The position numbers and the translations under genes were made by a program. Positions 10,720 to 22,400 of a stretch of DNA of 60,000 bases are shown one piece after another. Under the pieces are notes generated by a model. It searched no databases and was not told where the DNA came from. It worked only from the letters and a program-made list of their open reading frames with translations. Source of the DNA: Liolophura sinensis. Lineage: Eukaryota; Mollusca; Polyplacophora; Chitonida; Chitonidae. The stretch spans positions 17,074,018 through 17,134,017 of the forward strand of contig NC_088301.1 in NCBI RefSeq assembly GCF_032854445.1, written 5' to 3'. Within the stretch, counting starts at the first letter, position 1. Each line of letters starts with the position of its first letter.

Positions 10720-12765
10720 GAGGTCTCGTGAAAATATTGAGGATTTCGATATAAGTCGACCATGTACTTACGCCACAATCTACATCCAGTAGAACATATA
10801 GTATACATTAGGGAGAAATATTATATCTGTATCGATGCAATAACATACATAAACTATGAATGAAAGTTACGACACTATGCTGAGCGCAATGTAAAGGACA
10901 TGATACGAAGGAAAAAAAAATGAACGATAAGATATCTATACCATGACCGGGTGTTCTAAAAACATTAGGTATGATAAATCAGGATATAAAGACTTGCAGC
11001 ATAGAAAGTAGAACTAGAGCAGCGACGACAGTGATAATTGGCTGGCAACTGGTCACACTTAACCGCTGAAATACGCCCTCTTGTCAGTTTACCTCCGGGT
11101 TTGTATTCTATTTGTCCATGTAAATGGATAAATAGTAGCAAACTGCACGCCCCGTAGAAACGTTTTCTAAGAAATGTGAACTACCAGAAGAGCCACTTAA
11201 CCATATATGGGTGGGGGAGGCGGTGCAGACTTAATAACGAGGACATACGCCAACACTGATATTTTGGTGCCCAGTGTTATATATTTACACCATCCATTTT
11301 GGACCACAGTGCATTACGAATCAGTAGTTTCTGTATCAATATTCAAGTCAGTATTCGTGTCCGATTGACTGGAAGCAAGACAACGTAAGTTTTAGAATTA
11401 AGCAGCTGGCGGCTTTACAATTCATTAATTCACATGGAGTTACCTCCCATTATTTTTACCTATCGCTGTCAGCACATTTTCCGCTTTTGACGTTGTCACA
11501 CGAACGTCAGAAGAACATTCCTAGAGGTAAATTTAGCCACAAAATATGGTGGAAAGCATTACTTTGTTACACATGGGTATCAGAGAAAAACTAATTATTT
11601 TACCGTTCTGGTAGATTTGTTATCCATGAAATTAAACTGAATCTTAAGAGACGGACAGCGTGCGCTCCCACACAGTTACATGTCTGTTGTCTGCGTCCAA
11701 CCAAACGCCAAAGAAAAATTGGATCAAAAACGGACTAATACACGAGACCGGAACAGGCAGCAAAGTCTGACCAGTCCAGTGGAGTTTAAGATTCTGAGAC
11801 GGCATTTCTGCAAATACATCGCATATGTCCATGTTGGTTGGATTGGTAGTTTACGGTTGTTTTTTTCTTGCATTTTGAAAAATGGGAATATTTTACCAGC
11901 CTTATTAATTGTCGGTGGTTACTTGAAATCACCAGTAAACGTGTAATTCACGTTTAACTAAGCACATGTGTTTAAACAGCACAGCAGATCATAGCAGATC
12001 ATGCCAGATCAGTTGATTTACTTTGCTAGTATGGTCCAGTAACGTATAAAATTGCCATTTCCCCCACTGCATTTTTTAAACAATTCTACTTCAGCCATGG
12101 TGGTGGGGGCGAGTAATTTGCTACCGTTAACGTATTTACATGAACATTTAGAAGAAAACCCTGACTGAGGTAAATTCACAACAGGTCGTGTTTCATCAGT
12201 TACGTGTAACCATTTGCCAGTTATCAAAATCGTCGCTGCTTTGGTTTTACTCTATGCTGTAATTCTTTAATTTTACCCCGTGCTTGGTTTGTTCGCAGTA
12301 CGGCAATGAATGTTTCAGCTCCCTAAAAAAAAAAAACAAGCTACGCTCGACTCCTAGTACTGAGAGATTTGCGATAAAATTCTGGTTTGGCAAAATCCTG
12401 ATGCTGGACGTGAACTTTCTTTAAAACTATAGGTCTGAACTAATTACAAGATATTATGAGAACAAATGCAAATTAGTCCCCCGCAAAAACGTCATTTCGT
12501 CATAAATGAATTTCTGGCCAAAGTGGGGCAAGATCGAATGGTTACATGTACAACTTGTGTTCTAGACACATCGATTCGAGAGGATATGCTTTTAGAAAAA
12601 AGTACAATCGGAAACCTTATATGCGCAAGTTATTCTTGCATAAACTAGAGATTATGGCGGTTAATTATCTGTCCTTTTCTATGCAAATGAAACTTAAGCC
12701 AGGTTTGGCTTAAGCAGCCGTCTCTTAATTTTGTTTGGCTGCAGTCAAACACCATACTAGAACCT
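10720..12765. other. Non-coding, nothing firm
   Basis: A minus-strand frame at 11644-11832 and an overlapping plus frame at 11680-11946 are open but carry no recognisable motif. A small tandem repeat of 'cagatcat(a/g)' occurs at 11984-12012. Confidence 0.5.
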
Positions 12766-12771
12766 AAAGTA

Positions 12772-12931
12772 TTTTATTTATTTGATTGGTATTTTACGCC
12801 GTACTCAAGAATATTTCACTTAAACGACGGCGGCCAGCATTATGGTGGGTGGAAACCGGGCAGAGCCCGGGGGAAACCCACGACCATCCACAGGTTGCTG
12901 CAAGACCTTCCCACTTACGGCCAGGACCTAA
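12772..12931 (-). repeat. SINE family A, 3' two thirds
   Basis: Well-preserved body: 'acgccgtactcaagaatatt', 'ccagcattatggtgggtgg' and 'acgaccatccacaggttgct'. The tRNA-like head is missing. Confidence 0.88.
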
Positions 12932-13324
12932 AGTAATCTATAACCTGATGATACAAGCGATTATCTCGTTTACGAGTGGAGGAACCAGAAGGGGAGCACA
13001 CAATTTGCCTGGGTGGTAAGTGACAAACCTGTGGGGAGGAGGATTCAAACACACAAGCTCAATAGTTATTGGATGGTCCTCCTCGGTGAAAACCATTTCT
13101 ACCACTTGGCGAGCCAACGCCCAAACTGTTCTAGATTGTACATTAACAGGAGATATTGGGATGAACGCTTATTGGGTAAAATGACATTTAAATTAAATAC
13201 TTTGCTGAAATCTGAAATTACCAGTATCACCAGTTTAGCTAGCTTCACTATCTAGTGGGAATTCCTCATACGAGATAAAATATCGAAATGAAGGGTTTTT
13301 TTTTTCTTTTTTTCTTTCGTTAAC

Positions 13325-13397
13325 ACGATGTTTGTCGCGATAAAACTGAAATACTGTTGAAAGCGACGTTAAAACTTTCACTCACTCACTCACTCGT
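13325..13397 (+). repeat. SINE family D tail
   Basis: Reads 'tgaaatactgttgaaagcg' then 'acgttaaaactttcactcac' and (actc)n, the usual 3' end of a separate mollusc-type SINE. The reverse-oriented piece at 22030-22110 belongs to the same type. Confidence 0.55.
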
Positions 13398-13975
13398 TAA
13401 CCCGATGTACTGTGTATTTAGTCCAGTTATCAGAACATAAAGTAAAGTCCTCAATATTGCTGGCTAGACCTCTTCTGCAATGAATGCCGAGACTTGCTTG
13501 TCTTTGAGGAAGAAGATTATGGCATGTACATGTACAAACATCGACATGTACACACTATTTGAACCCATGGAGAAGAAAAATCTTGGAGAAACAGTCTCTT
13601 TGGCAACATGCAAGACAGTTGACGTTTTTCAAACTACAGTATGCAGAAACAAAAAGAATGAAAATCAACTCCTCATTTAATGTATAGTATGGCATTATCA
13701 CAGAATGGCGTATATTTTTTATTAGTTTTGATCAACAATAGATAGTAACATAACAATTCTAACAAATATCAACAATAAACTTATGTGACTAGTTTAGGAA
13801 TTCAAAGTTCAACGTTTTTATATCCAAAACATCAATGTTAATACCTGAAAATAATAAATATGTTCTGTTAACATCCATGGTATTATACGGAATGCATAAA
13901 ATCTAAAAATCCGGCCTCTCTACTTATTGTAATCGAAGATCTTCACAATACAAAAAAAGATGAACAGTCTAGTAT

Positions 13976-14145
13976 TTATCTGATTAGTGTTTTACGCCGT
14001 ACTCTAGAATATTTCACTTATACGACAGTGACCAGCAATATGTTGGCAGGAAACCAGACAGAGCCCGTGGAAAACCCCATCCGCAGGCTGCTGGCAGACC
14101 GTACGGTCACGTACGACTGGAGAGGAGGCCAGCATAAAACAAGCC
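13976..14145 (-). repeat. SINE family A, partial
   Basis: 'acgccgtactctagaatatt' through 'ccatccgcaggctgctggca' and 'tggagaggaggccagcat'. Head truncated. Confidence 0.85.
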
Positions 14146-14255
14146 CATTACATCTACGATAGTGTTGAAGATAATACTGCTAGCCTCCACAATGCATTTA
14201 TGAAACTTACAGATGATTACCCAAAATAATATTAATAACAAAGACCGAAGTTTCA

Positions 14256-14370
14256 TTTATTATTATTTGATTGGTGTTTCACATTATACTCGATAATATT
14301 TTAGTTTTACGACGACTGCCAGCATTATAGTGGGAGGACAATGGGATGAGATGGGGGAAACCAACGATCT
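14256..14370 (-). repeat. SINE family A, diverged 3' part
   Basis: 'tttgattggtgtttcacatt' and 'cagcattatagtgggagga'. Diverged; no head. Confidence 0.7.
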
Positions 14371-15312
14371 ACCGCTGGTTACTTAGACCGAAGTAAATTT
14401 ATTAACATACTCAGCAGCTTTGTATTGAAGATAAACCGTTAAATTGAGAAAGTAGAGATCTTACCCGATGCCGATCTCTTCACAACGGGAGGTTCATCCA
14501 CTGTATTGCAGGAACTCTACAAAGCGACATACAAAACTAGATGGCATCATGCCCAGGCATACAGAGTTGTTGATTAGAATGCATATTCAATCTGAAAGTT
14601 TAGCCATGGACAACAGCCATTGCAAGCCTTATAACGCCTGAAACTCTGAATTGTGTATGGCCAAATCAAGCCTGCGACATTTGAATCCATATAAGGAATT
14701 TTCGTTTGCATTAGAGCCAAAATGTAGTGTACATCAGCTTGATTTACGTCATACAACCAGTAGCCTTACAGCACTGTACGAAAGGAACTGGAATGTATAG
14801 CCTCTTCTGGAAATTGTTCATTGGTGGAGGTGTGAAATTTTGCACAGCTAGTTAGGCCAGTACCGTAGTCTAGATCTTTGTTACCTCCCCTGTTCTAACA
14901 TATCCAGTTCAGACAACTTCCATTGCTCATATTCCCGCTGTTTCATTGGTTGAGATTCTCTAGGCAGTGGCGAAGCATTCAAAATTTAAGACTTCTAGGT
15001 GGAGAGCAATGACTTAGAGAACTCTGTCAGAAACAATACTCTGCTATGACATCACATGTGCTTGGAGAAGGAGTCTTGATTTTCGCAGTGAGGGATTCCT
15101 TTTTTTTTTTTTTTTTTTTTAATACCAGAGCTTGACAATGTAAAACGATTTGTTGCGCTGTACACAGAACAATCACCTCCTGGCCTTAAAAAAACCCTCA
15201 TTTATCGTAGCAATATATATCTGGCCAGACAATATTATAAGCGGAAGTAACCTGATTCAGTGAACTAGCATCCAAAAGGGAGCTAATCACTTTCGGAAGT
15301 GACTGTACTCAC
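14371..15312. other. Presumed last visible intron or 3' region of the ZP gene
   Basis: A following ZP exon should lie at lower coordinates. No convincing one was found here. A T run occurs at about 15101-15121. Confidence 0.4.
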
Positions 15313-15469
15313 CCCATCACAGTCTCCAAGTGCGCACACTGTAAACCGACAATGGAACCAAACCGCTCGACCTCCTCGCAGTTTGAAGGCGTTGAAGTAC
15401 GGACTGTATACAACTTTACCCGCAGTAATGAAACCTTCCGTTTTGCCCAAGACGATTCCATCCCCACAG
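15313..15469 (-). CDS. ZP gene exon 13: ZP-C cysteine block
   Basis: The exon encodes CGDGIVLGKTEGFITAGKVV, then YSPYFNAFKLRGGRAVWFHC and RFTVCALGDCDG, in phase 2 to 0. F-x-A-F-(K/R)-L followed by (V/Y)-W-F-H-C-x-(F/V)-x-V-C is diagnostic for ZP-C. The acceptor is 'atttgacag' and the donor gtgagt. A following exon with the cleavage site and tail is expected at lower coordinates but was not recognised. Confidence 0.85.
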
Positions 15470-16387
15470 CTGTCAAATGCAGACAGACAAAAAAAAATCC
15501 AAGGAAGTCTCATCAGTTGATCGAGTTCTCCAGCCCTCTAAAATGTATAGCAAATGTTGTACCTCATAAAACAGCAGTGCCCTATTTAAATAACAATACC
15601 ACTGATTTTAATACCAAAACCAGTAAGGATGCATAGTCGCAGCTGACATTGTTATGAAAATATGTTGAGGGCACTGCTGTTTTACGAGTTACAAGATTTG
15701 TTTCCGTTTATAGAGGGCTGGTGAACCCCATTGTTTAAGGTTTAACATTTAATCTGTACAACCACGACGATGTCTTCTTGTAGAAGATTGGTCTGATGTA
15801 AACTATAATAAATGTGCTGCGTCAATAGAACGCCACCGTGCAAAATTACGGAAGTTCTTAGATTTCTCGAAATCTTGAATTTCTGGACACCCGCTTATAA
15901 AAAAGGTGGATGCCTAAACCATCAGCCAAGATAAAATACAGTCAAGATTTAAAATACACTGGCGTTTAAAACACCATCGCGAGAAAGGTATACCCATGCC
16001 ATTATTGAAATGACCTGATTCCATCATCTTCATAATTCAGGTACGGGGTATGCGACGGTGCGTCACTGTCTGCTGGACTGGATCACTGATTCATTATTCA
16101 TTAGGAAGAGTAATCAACAAGGGCCTCAACCTTCAAGTCTCTGGCCGTATTCATTTATTTGATCTGATCGATATTTTACGCCGTACTCAAGAATATTTCA
16201 CTTATACGACTGCGGCCAGCATTATGGTGTGAGGAAACCGGGCAGAGCCCGGATGAAACCCACGATCATATGCTGCTTTTACAGGCGTCATTCAAGTTAA
16301 CGAGAACTTACCCTGCACGGAGAATCGGATATGTAGTAACACCATTTGACGCAATGCAACTAAGAGCACGGAAGGCCGGTAAAGTAC

Positions 16388-16425
<38 letters not shown>

Positions 16426-19400
16426 GTGATACCCCGTTTTCGTTAAAGACGTTTTTTAAATACTCCCACAATACACCAATCGAAAAGAATTGGTTATAGG
16501 CAGCCAAATGAGGGTGTTGGGCAACTAAAACGGTCATTCACGTTAACCTTGCACAAAATTACACCCAGGTGTAAATCATACACCAACATAAATGCAAGGC
16601 CAGATATATTTATGGATTCTTTGTTGTCTTAACGCCATGCTCAAGAATGTTTCACTTATACGACGACAGTCAGTTCTTTGGTTGGGGAAACTGGAGAGCG
16701 CGTAATAAACCGATCATTTGTACGCCAACAAACTTTTCAGTATGTCCAATAAATACCAACACTAAGATGATCGAATACAAAATGGTAGTCTAGATTGACA
16801 GAGGCATTACTTATGGATAACAACTCCTGGATTTATTGTGTTGGTGACGTTTCGATGTAGGTCCTTACATCGTTATCAAACCATATGAACATACAGAGAT
16901 ACAAGACAACATATATACAGTAAGAGAGTGAGTGGTGTCGAAACAGGCAGAGGCATTTCACACCGAAAACTAGAAAGGAGAATTTAGGGCAAAACTCAAA
17001 GCCCTGCAGAACAGCAGTGAAATCGACATCCGACTGTACCGAAAGCTCAACACAACGCACCCCTGAGCACCTTACGCCGGGGCAACCATCAAAATCCATA
17101 AAATCAAAGCCCGACTCCTGATCTGCTCCAGAGACACCGCCCACTACGACACGGCACAGTACCTCACTAAACTCCTAACACCTCTGGGCAAAACTTCCAA
17201 ATCTTACAAAGACTCAGCAGAATTTTGTTACAAAATTAAAGACATTCCAGGCACAGCCCAACTGATCAGTTACGACGTCATCGACCAATATTTACCAATA
17301 TCCCTAGAGAAGAATCCCTAGACATCATACAACAGAAGCTGAACAGCGGACAACACGCCCTCAACACAGCATAATCAGCCTTCTGGACTAGTGTATGCAT
17401 TCCACCTATTTCACGTGGGGAGAGGACATATGAACAACTTCACGGATTACCGATGGGATCCCCTTTATCACCACTTATCTCCGAAATATATACGACAGAA
17501 TTTGAGAACAAAGCCTTAGCTGCAAGCCCTATCAAACGGTTGTGTTGGTTTCGTAAGGTAGGAGGTCACATTCGTAGCACTAAACAAGACTGAAAACCCC
17601 TAGTCCCTACTTGACCACCTCAACACCCAAAACAGCAGGATACAGTTCACTATGGAACAAGAATGCAACCAAACCATACCGTTTCTGGATTTACTTGTCA
17701 GCAAGAGGAACGACAAACTCCTCACTTCAGTATGCCGCAAACCCACGCACTCAGACCAATACGTGAATTACCAATCTAAATATCCTAATCGGATCAAGAG
17801 AGGAATAATATCTACCCTAACAAAACGAGCCATACAGATATCCAGCATCAACCTCCAAGAGGAAATAAATCACCTCAAAACAGCCTTCACCACCCAAAAC
17901 CCATAGCCCCCAAAATTAGTGGACAGAACGATCAGTAAAACTCTCAATCCAGCTAACAAGACCAGAGCAACGAAACCCGACCACCCCAATATATATATAT
18001 ACATATATATACATATATATGACCATTCTGTATATAGGAACCCCAAGCTACCAGATAAAAAGACTCCTGCATGACAAACTGAACATACAAACCACGTTTA
18101 CCTCTGCCTCTAACCTCAAAACCCTACTCAAAGCCAATGGAAAGAAACAGCCAACCCATAGGTAAGAACCCAAAGGATCTGTGTACAGCATTAATTGTGA
18201 CTGTCAACGGCAATACATTGGAGAAACCGGTAGACCACTCAATATCAGAATTGCAGAGCACAAGGCCTCACTAGAAAAAATTAGATGGAAAATCAGCCCT
18301 CGGTGACCACATCAGAGCCCATCCAGAACACCAACTCCAATGGAACACAGTTCATACCCTACAGAACAACCAGTCAGACTACAAGGAAGGAATCTGCTGG
18401 AAGCCATCAAGATCCGACGACACAATCCACAGCTTAACCGAGACAGGGAGTACCACCTACCGAGCGCCTACAATGACCTCATTAGATTAGACAGTGACCG
18501 CCTTAAACCCTGAAGCCATTATCCGTAATTACGTTGTTGCCGGTTTTGACACCACGCACTCTCTTACTGTATATATGTTGAAAAAATAAAATAAATAAAA
18601 CACTGATTTGATGGGTCACGATATCAGCCAGAAAAGTAAATCTAAAAAAAGTATTTAAAGTTGTATGTTCACATGGTTTGATAACGATGTAAGAACCTAC
18701 ATAGAAACGTCACCAACACAATAAATCCAGGAGTTGTTATCCATAAGTAATACCTCTGTCAATCTATACCATCCCAATTCCTGAATGCCTCTGAAAGAAG
18801 CCAAAATGGTAGTGGACTAATATTACTGCATGTGAAAACGGAATTGTGAGCGTCGTCGACTGGTTATCGTCACAAAGCAGGGAGAGCGTATGAAATCTAC
18901 AAATTCCCTGCCCAAGACCGTGTTTGAACATCGTCTGTATTTCAACGATTACAATCACTCATTCACAACATCACGGCCCACCCCTTACGAGGCCAGATAA
19001 AAACGCTGTATCGTTCGTAAAACGCGAGCCCGAAGAGCCCTTTCAATATCGCGCAAAGTTTATTACTTAATAGTTTAGGATTTTACAATGGCATAAACTT
19101 CATTTGCAACAATTCTAGTTATAGGTTTGTGTGAACTGACATTTAATTTTTTCCAGTTCTAGACCCGCTGTTTGTGTCCTCTCATTTAGTTAGACGTTCT
19201 GGTACAGTTAACCGTTCAGTTCAAGTAATCCTAGCTAGTAAAATAAATCTCGTTACATCGAGTTCAGCTTTACTCACCAGTAGAATCTGAAGCTTTCAGG
19301 CGAATCTTTCTACCGATAGAGATTTGACCCGTAGTGACCTGCCTGCCAAGGACGTCTAGAACACGAAGATCAAACGTTCCGGCCGTCGCCCCTCCAAACA

Positions 19401-22400
19401 TCCTCTGCTCTTCGTTCGGTGCGATGAACCTTTACACAAAAAAGCTTTTACAGAAATGTGCAGGTCTTCATTTTAACATAACCTAGATAAGGGGCTACAT
19501 GTCCAAGTTGAAAAAGGTCATATAGCATGTAGGTTGTTATTGAAAGTGCTAAGTGCTGTAAGAAAAAAAATGTCTGGGAATTCTAGCCTTTGTGTCGTTC
19601 AGTTCATAGAGGACTATCCACAAGTACAAACCATCTGGTGTCCAATAAAAACCTCTTGTTTAAGGTCTATAGGTTTTAAGGTTCAGTAACCTACCAATCA
19701 GCGATGAGCTCCACAGATGTGCCGGCATCACCGTGTGCGTCGTACGAGCAGGACAGGGTGTGAACTTTTTGATATAAAAACACTTCACGATCCTCTTCGC
19801 CCCAACCCACCTCTACGTCAATTGTGTAAGTGTTACTGTTGAACTTTCGCTGCAGGAAAAAAGTTCAGCAAAATGTATTATTCCCTGCGGGATGTAACGT
19901 TCATCTTTAGGTTTACCATATTACGATGGGTTCTTCACGTGACAAACATCCCAATACGCAGGTTTCGACATTCGACGTTAGACAACAGTGTGACACCTTT
20001 TTGTTACGTGACCTCGGCGCTTGACAACACGGTAGTGTGCCAGTTTTATCAAGGGGGTGGTGTGTAGAATTTAGAAAAATAAATCAAGCAGTATTATAAT
20101 TATGTCTTATGATTTATGTTCTCGGGTGTTGACTATTGAAAAAAATATTCTGCAGGTAATTTCATCTTAACATGAACACTATCAAGCTAAAAGATACATA
20201 AATATTCCGCACAGAAGATACGTCCTTTTGCACTGGAACGTAATTCTGTTGTAACGATCGACGGAACCGGAAAACTGCTTATATGCCAACATGGAGCAAA
20301 ACAGGTCCTTTAAATCAAGAATCCACTTCCGGTGCTATTAGGACGGAATCTAGAGTCTTAAGTAGATCACGTAAATGTGCCGCACATTCTCTTGTTATCT
20401 CACGATCTTTGGCAACAGAATATTAGAGACTACAAACTATTCTTTTCTAGCTCTAGCCGTGTCTGTGAATGTTAACATTTTTTCGGTTAAGAAAACTTCC
20501 AATAGTCAACTACACAGACGAAATACTCAGTATACTCAGCAGGTTGATTTATTTAATTGGTGTTTTACGCCGTACTCAAGAATATTCCAGTAGGCTGAAT
20601 CTATCTATTGGACATGTATAAATGATCTGACGGTTAAATAAATTTTTTTTTTCATTATTTTGATTACAGATTTTTGAAGCGCAGAAACAAGAGCTTACGT
20701 AAAACTGACAGTCTTTGGTGGCTCCTTGGTAAAATGTGCCAGTTATGGAATAAGTGACCTCGTCGACAGACACGAAGGCTTGGTCACCATTACGACATCT
20801 TGCTAAGCCGTAAGCCGGAACATCGGCACGCAGCTCCAAAGTTGGAATTCCAGAGGCTGTCGGGGGACAGTGAGGTATCACTGCAAACATATGAAGCAAA
20901 AGCTGAGGAAAAAGGGAGGAAATATTCATTGAAAAAAATGCTGAATCCGAATCAAACGACCTGAACACATGGAATGAATCCAAATCTAGTTCTCCCGTAC
21001 ACTGAAAAAATTAATTTTAACAAAAGGTCCGAGTGATGCTAAAATGTATTGTTATTTTAACAATGCTGTGTCATATTCAATATAATATCCGTTAGCCTAA
21101 TAGAATCTTTACATTGAATTAATGGAATACGTGGCTTATGTTTAGGAGAACAATGTGTTTTTATTTTAGAAACATTCCTAGCCAATAAGCATAACTTATA
21201 ATCATTACCTTGAAGACCCATGTTACTGTGTTATGCGTTTATCAAATTTCGTTTATACCAGGGCTAGGAGCTGTATAAATCTTGCACAGTTTTAATACTG
21301 CTGTGTTTGTATGAAGAGCTGAAATAAAAGCTTAAGGAGACTTTTCTTGGGCTATAGAGAGCTGTTGTGCTTATACAAATATTTACGTTTCCGGCTTTTA
21401 TTTGACTAGAGTTTCACATAGTCTCTAATCAGTCAACATATCTGCATTCGACGTACTGGATATTATACAATTATGTGTTTTTGACATCACTAGAAACTAT
21501 CTTTATTATCTTTTAAAATTTTAAAATTGACCTTTTGTGGGTGATTTAAACCGTTGCAAAGTCTGAACTTTGAACTGAATGTTTTGCTTGCTGTTACATA
21601 TACATATAATACATTTAAAATTTATCTGTTCATTGTAACAAAGTCTGTTGTCCGAGTGATGCTAGAATGTATTCTGGTATCTCAACGGATTGTTCTGTTA
21701 AATGCAACACACATTCTATCAATTCAACATAACGATTCTATTAGATGAACAGGATATTAAATAGGACAGAATAAGGCTTTATAATAACAATACATTCTAG
21801 TATCACTGCGACTTTGTTAAAATTAACAGATTGGTATTTGGAGTGTAGGTTGTTCTAATAAAAATAGGAATGACTGAATAAATGTAGGGTTATCGATTTA
21901 CGGCATTTCTGCGGTGTACTATAGTCATATCTTGGCGACAATAATGGAAGTAAGTCTTTAAGGCGAATATTGTACACCCATAGTTCAGCTTCCCCGATTC
22001 TCCTAACATTATCCTGGCATTATGACATTTGAAGGAATGGATGAATGAACGAGTGATTATGGCTTAATGGCACTTCAGCAATATTGCAGCTATATTGTGA
22101 TGAGAACAGGTGTAAAAAAGACGAGATCACAATGGTTTTCGATGCAAGGAGAACATCCAAGGTCAAGACAAAAATAGATTGATATTTTCCAAACAAATGA
22201 GGACAAACACACTGAAAAACCAGTTTTCATAAAACTCCTTGAAAAAGAGTTCGTATACAATGACTTAATTTCACTAAATGGCCATTTACGCCAAGCTTGC
22301 CAAGAGAACTGGGGTCCTATTCTTTTTACCCCGGGAGACCCCACGAGCTTAATGGTGTTTTAAGAATAGCCGGAAACGATTTAAAATTCGTACGTTTTCA

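Larger units (their letters stand above)
16791..18766 (+). mobile_element. Penelope-like retroelement with terminal inverted repeats
   Basis: The left arm 16791-16893 is nearly identical to the reverse complement of 18664-18766. A second inner stretch also pairs ('acatatatacagtaagagag' at 16908 with the complement near 18576). The inner 85 bp at 18577-18663 is present only on the right. Between the arms lie Penelope-type reverse transcriptase pieces and a GIY-YIG endonuclease, in the usual order. Inverted flanking repeats (pLTRs) are known for Penelope elements. The element lies in a ZP-gene intron, in opposite orientation to that gene. Confidence 0.85.

Noticed and set aside
11644-11832. Candidate C-terminal exon of the ZP gene (acceptor 'tttgcag', KCRLRILNSTGLVRLCC)
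   Set aside because: It is in phase 0 and basic near its end, but has no furin-type site or membrane segment and the frame stops without clear ZP features.
18764-18958. Candidate ZP exon between exons 11 and 12
   Set aside because: No frame gives ZP-C motifs and the phase needed after exon 11. The segment at 16015-16072 fits phase and sequence better.
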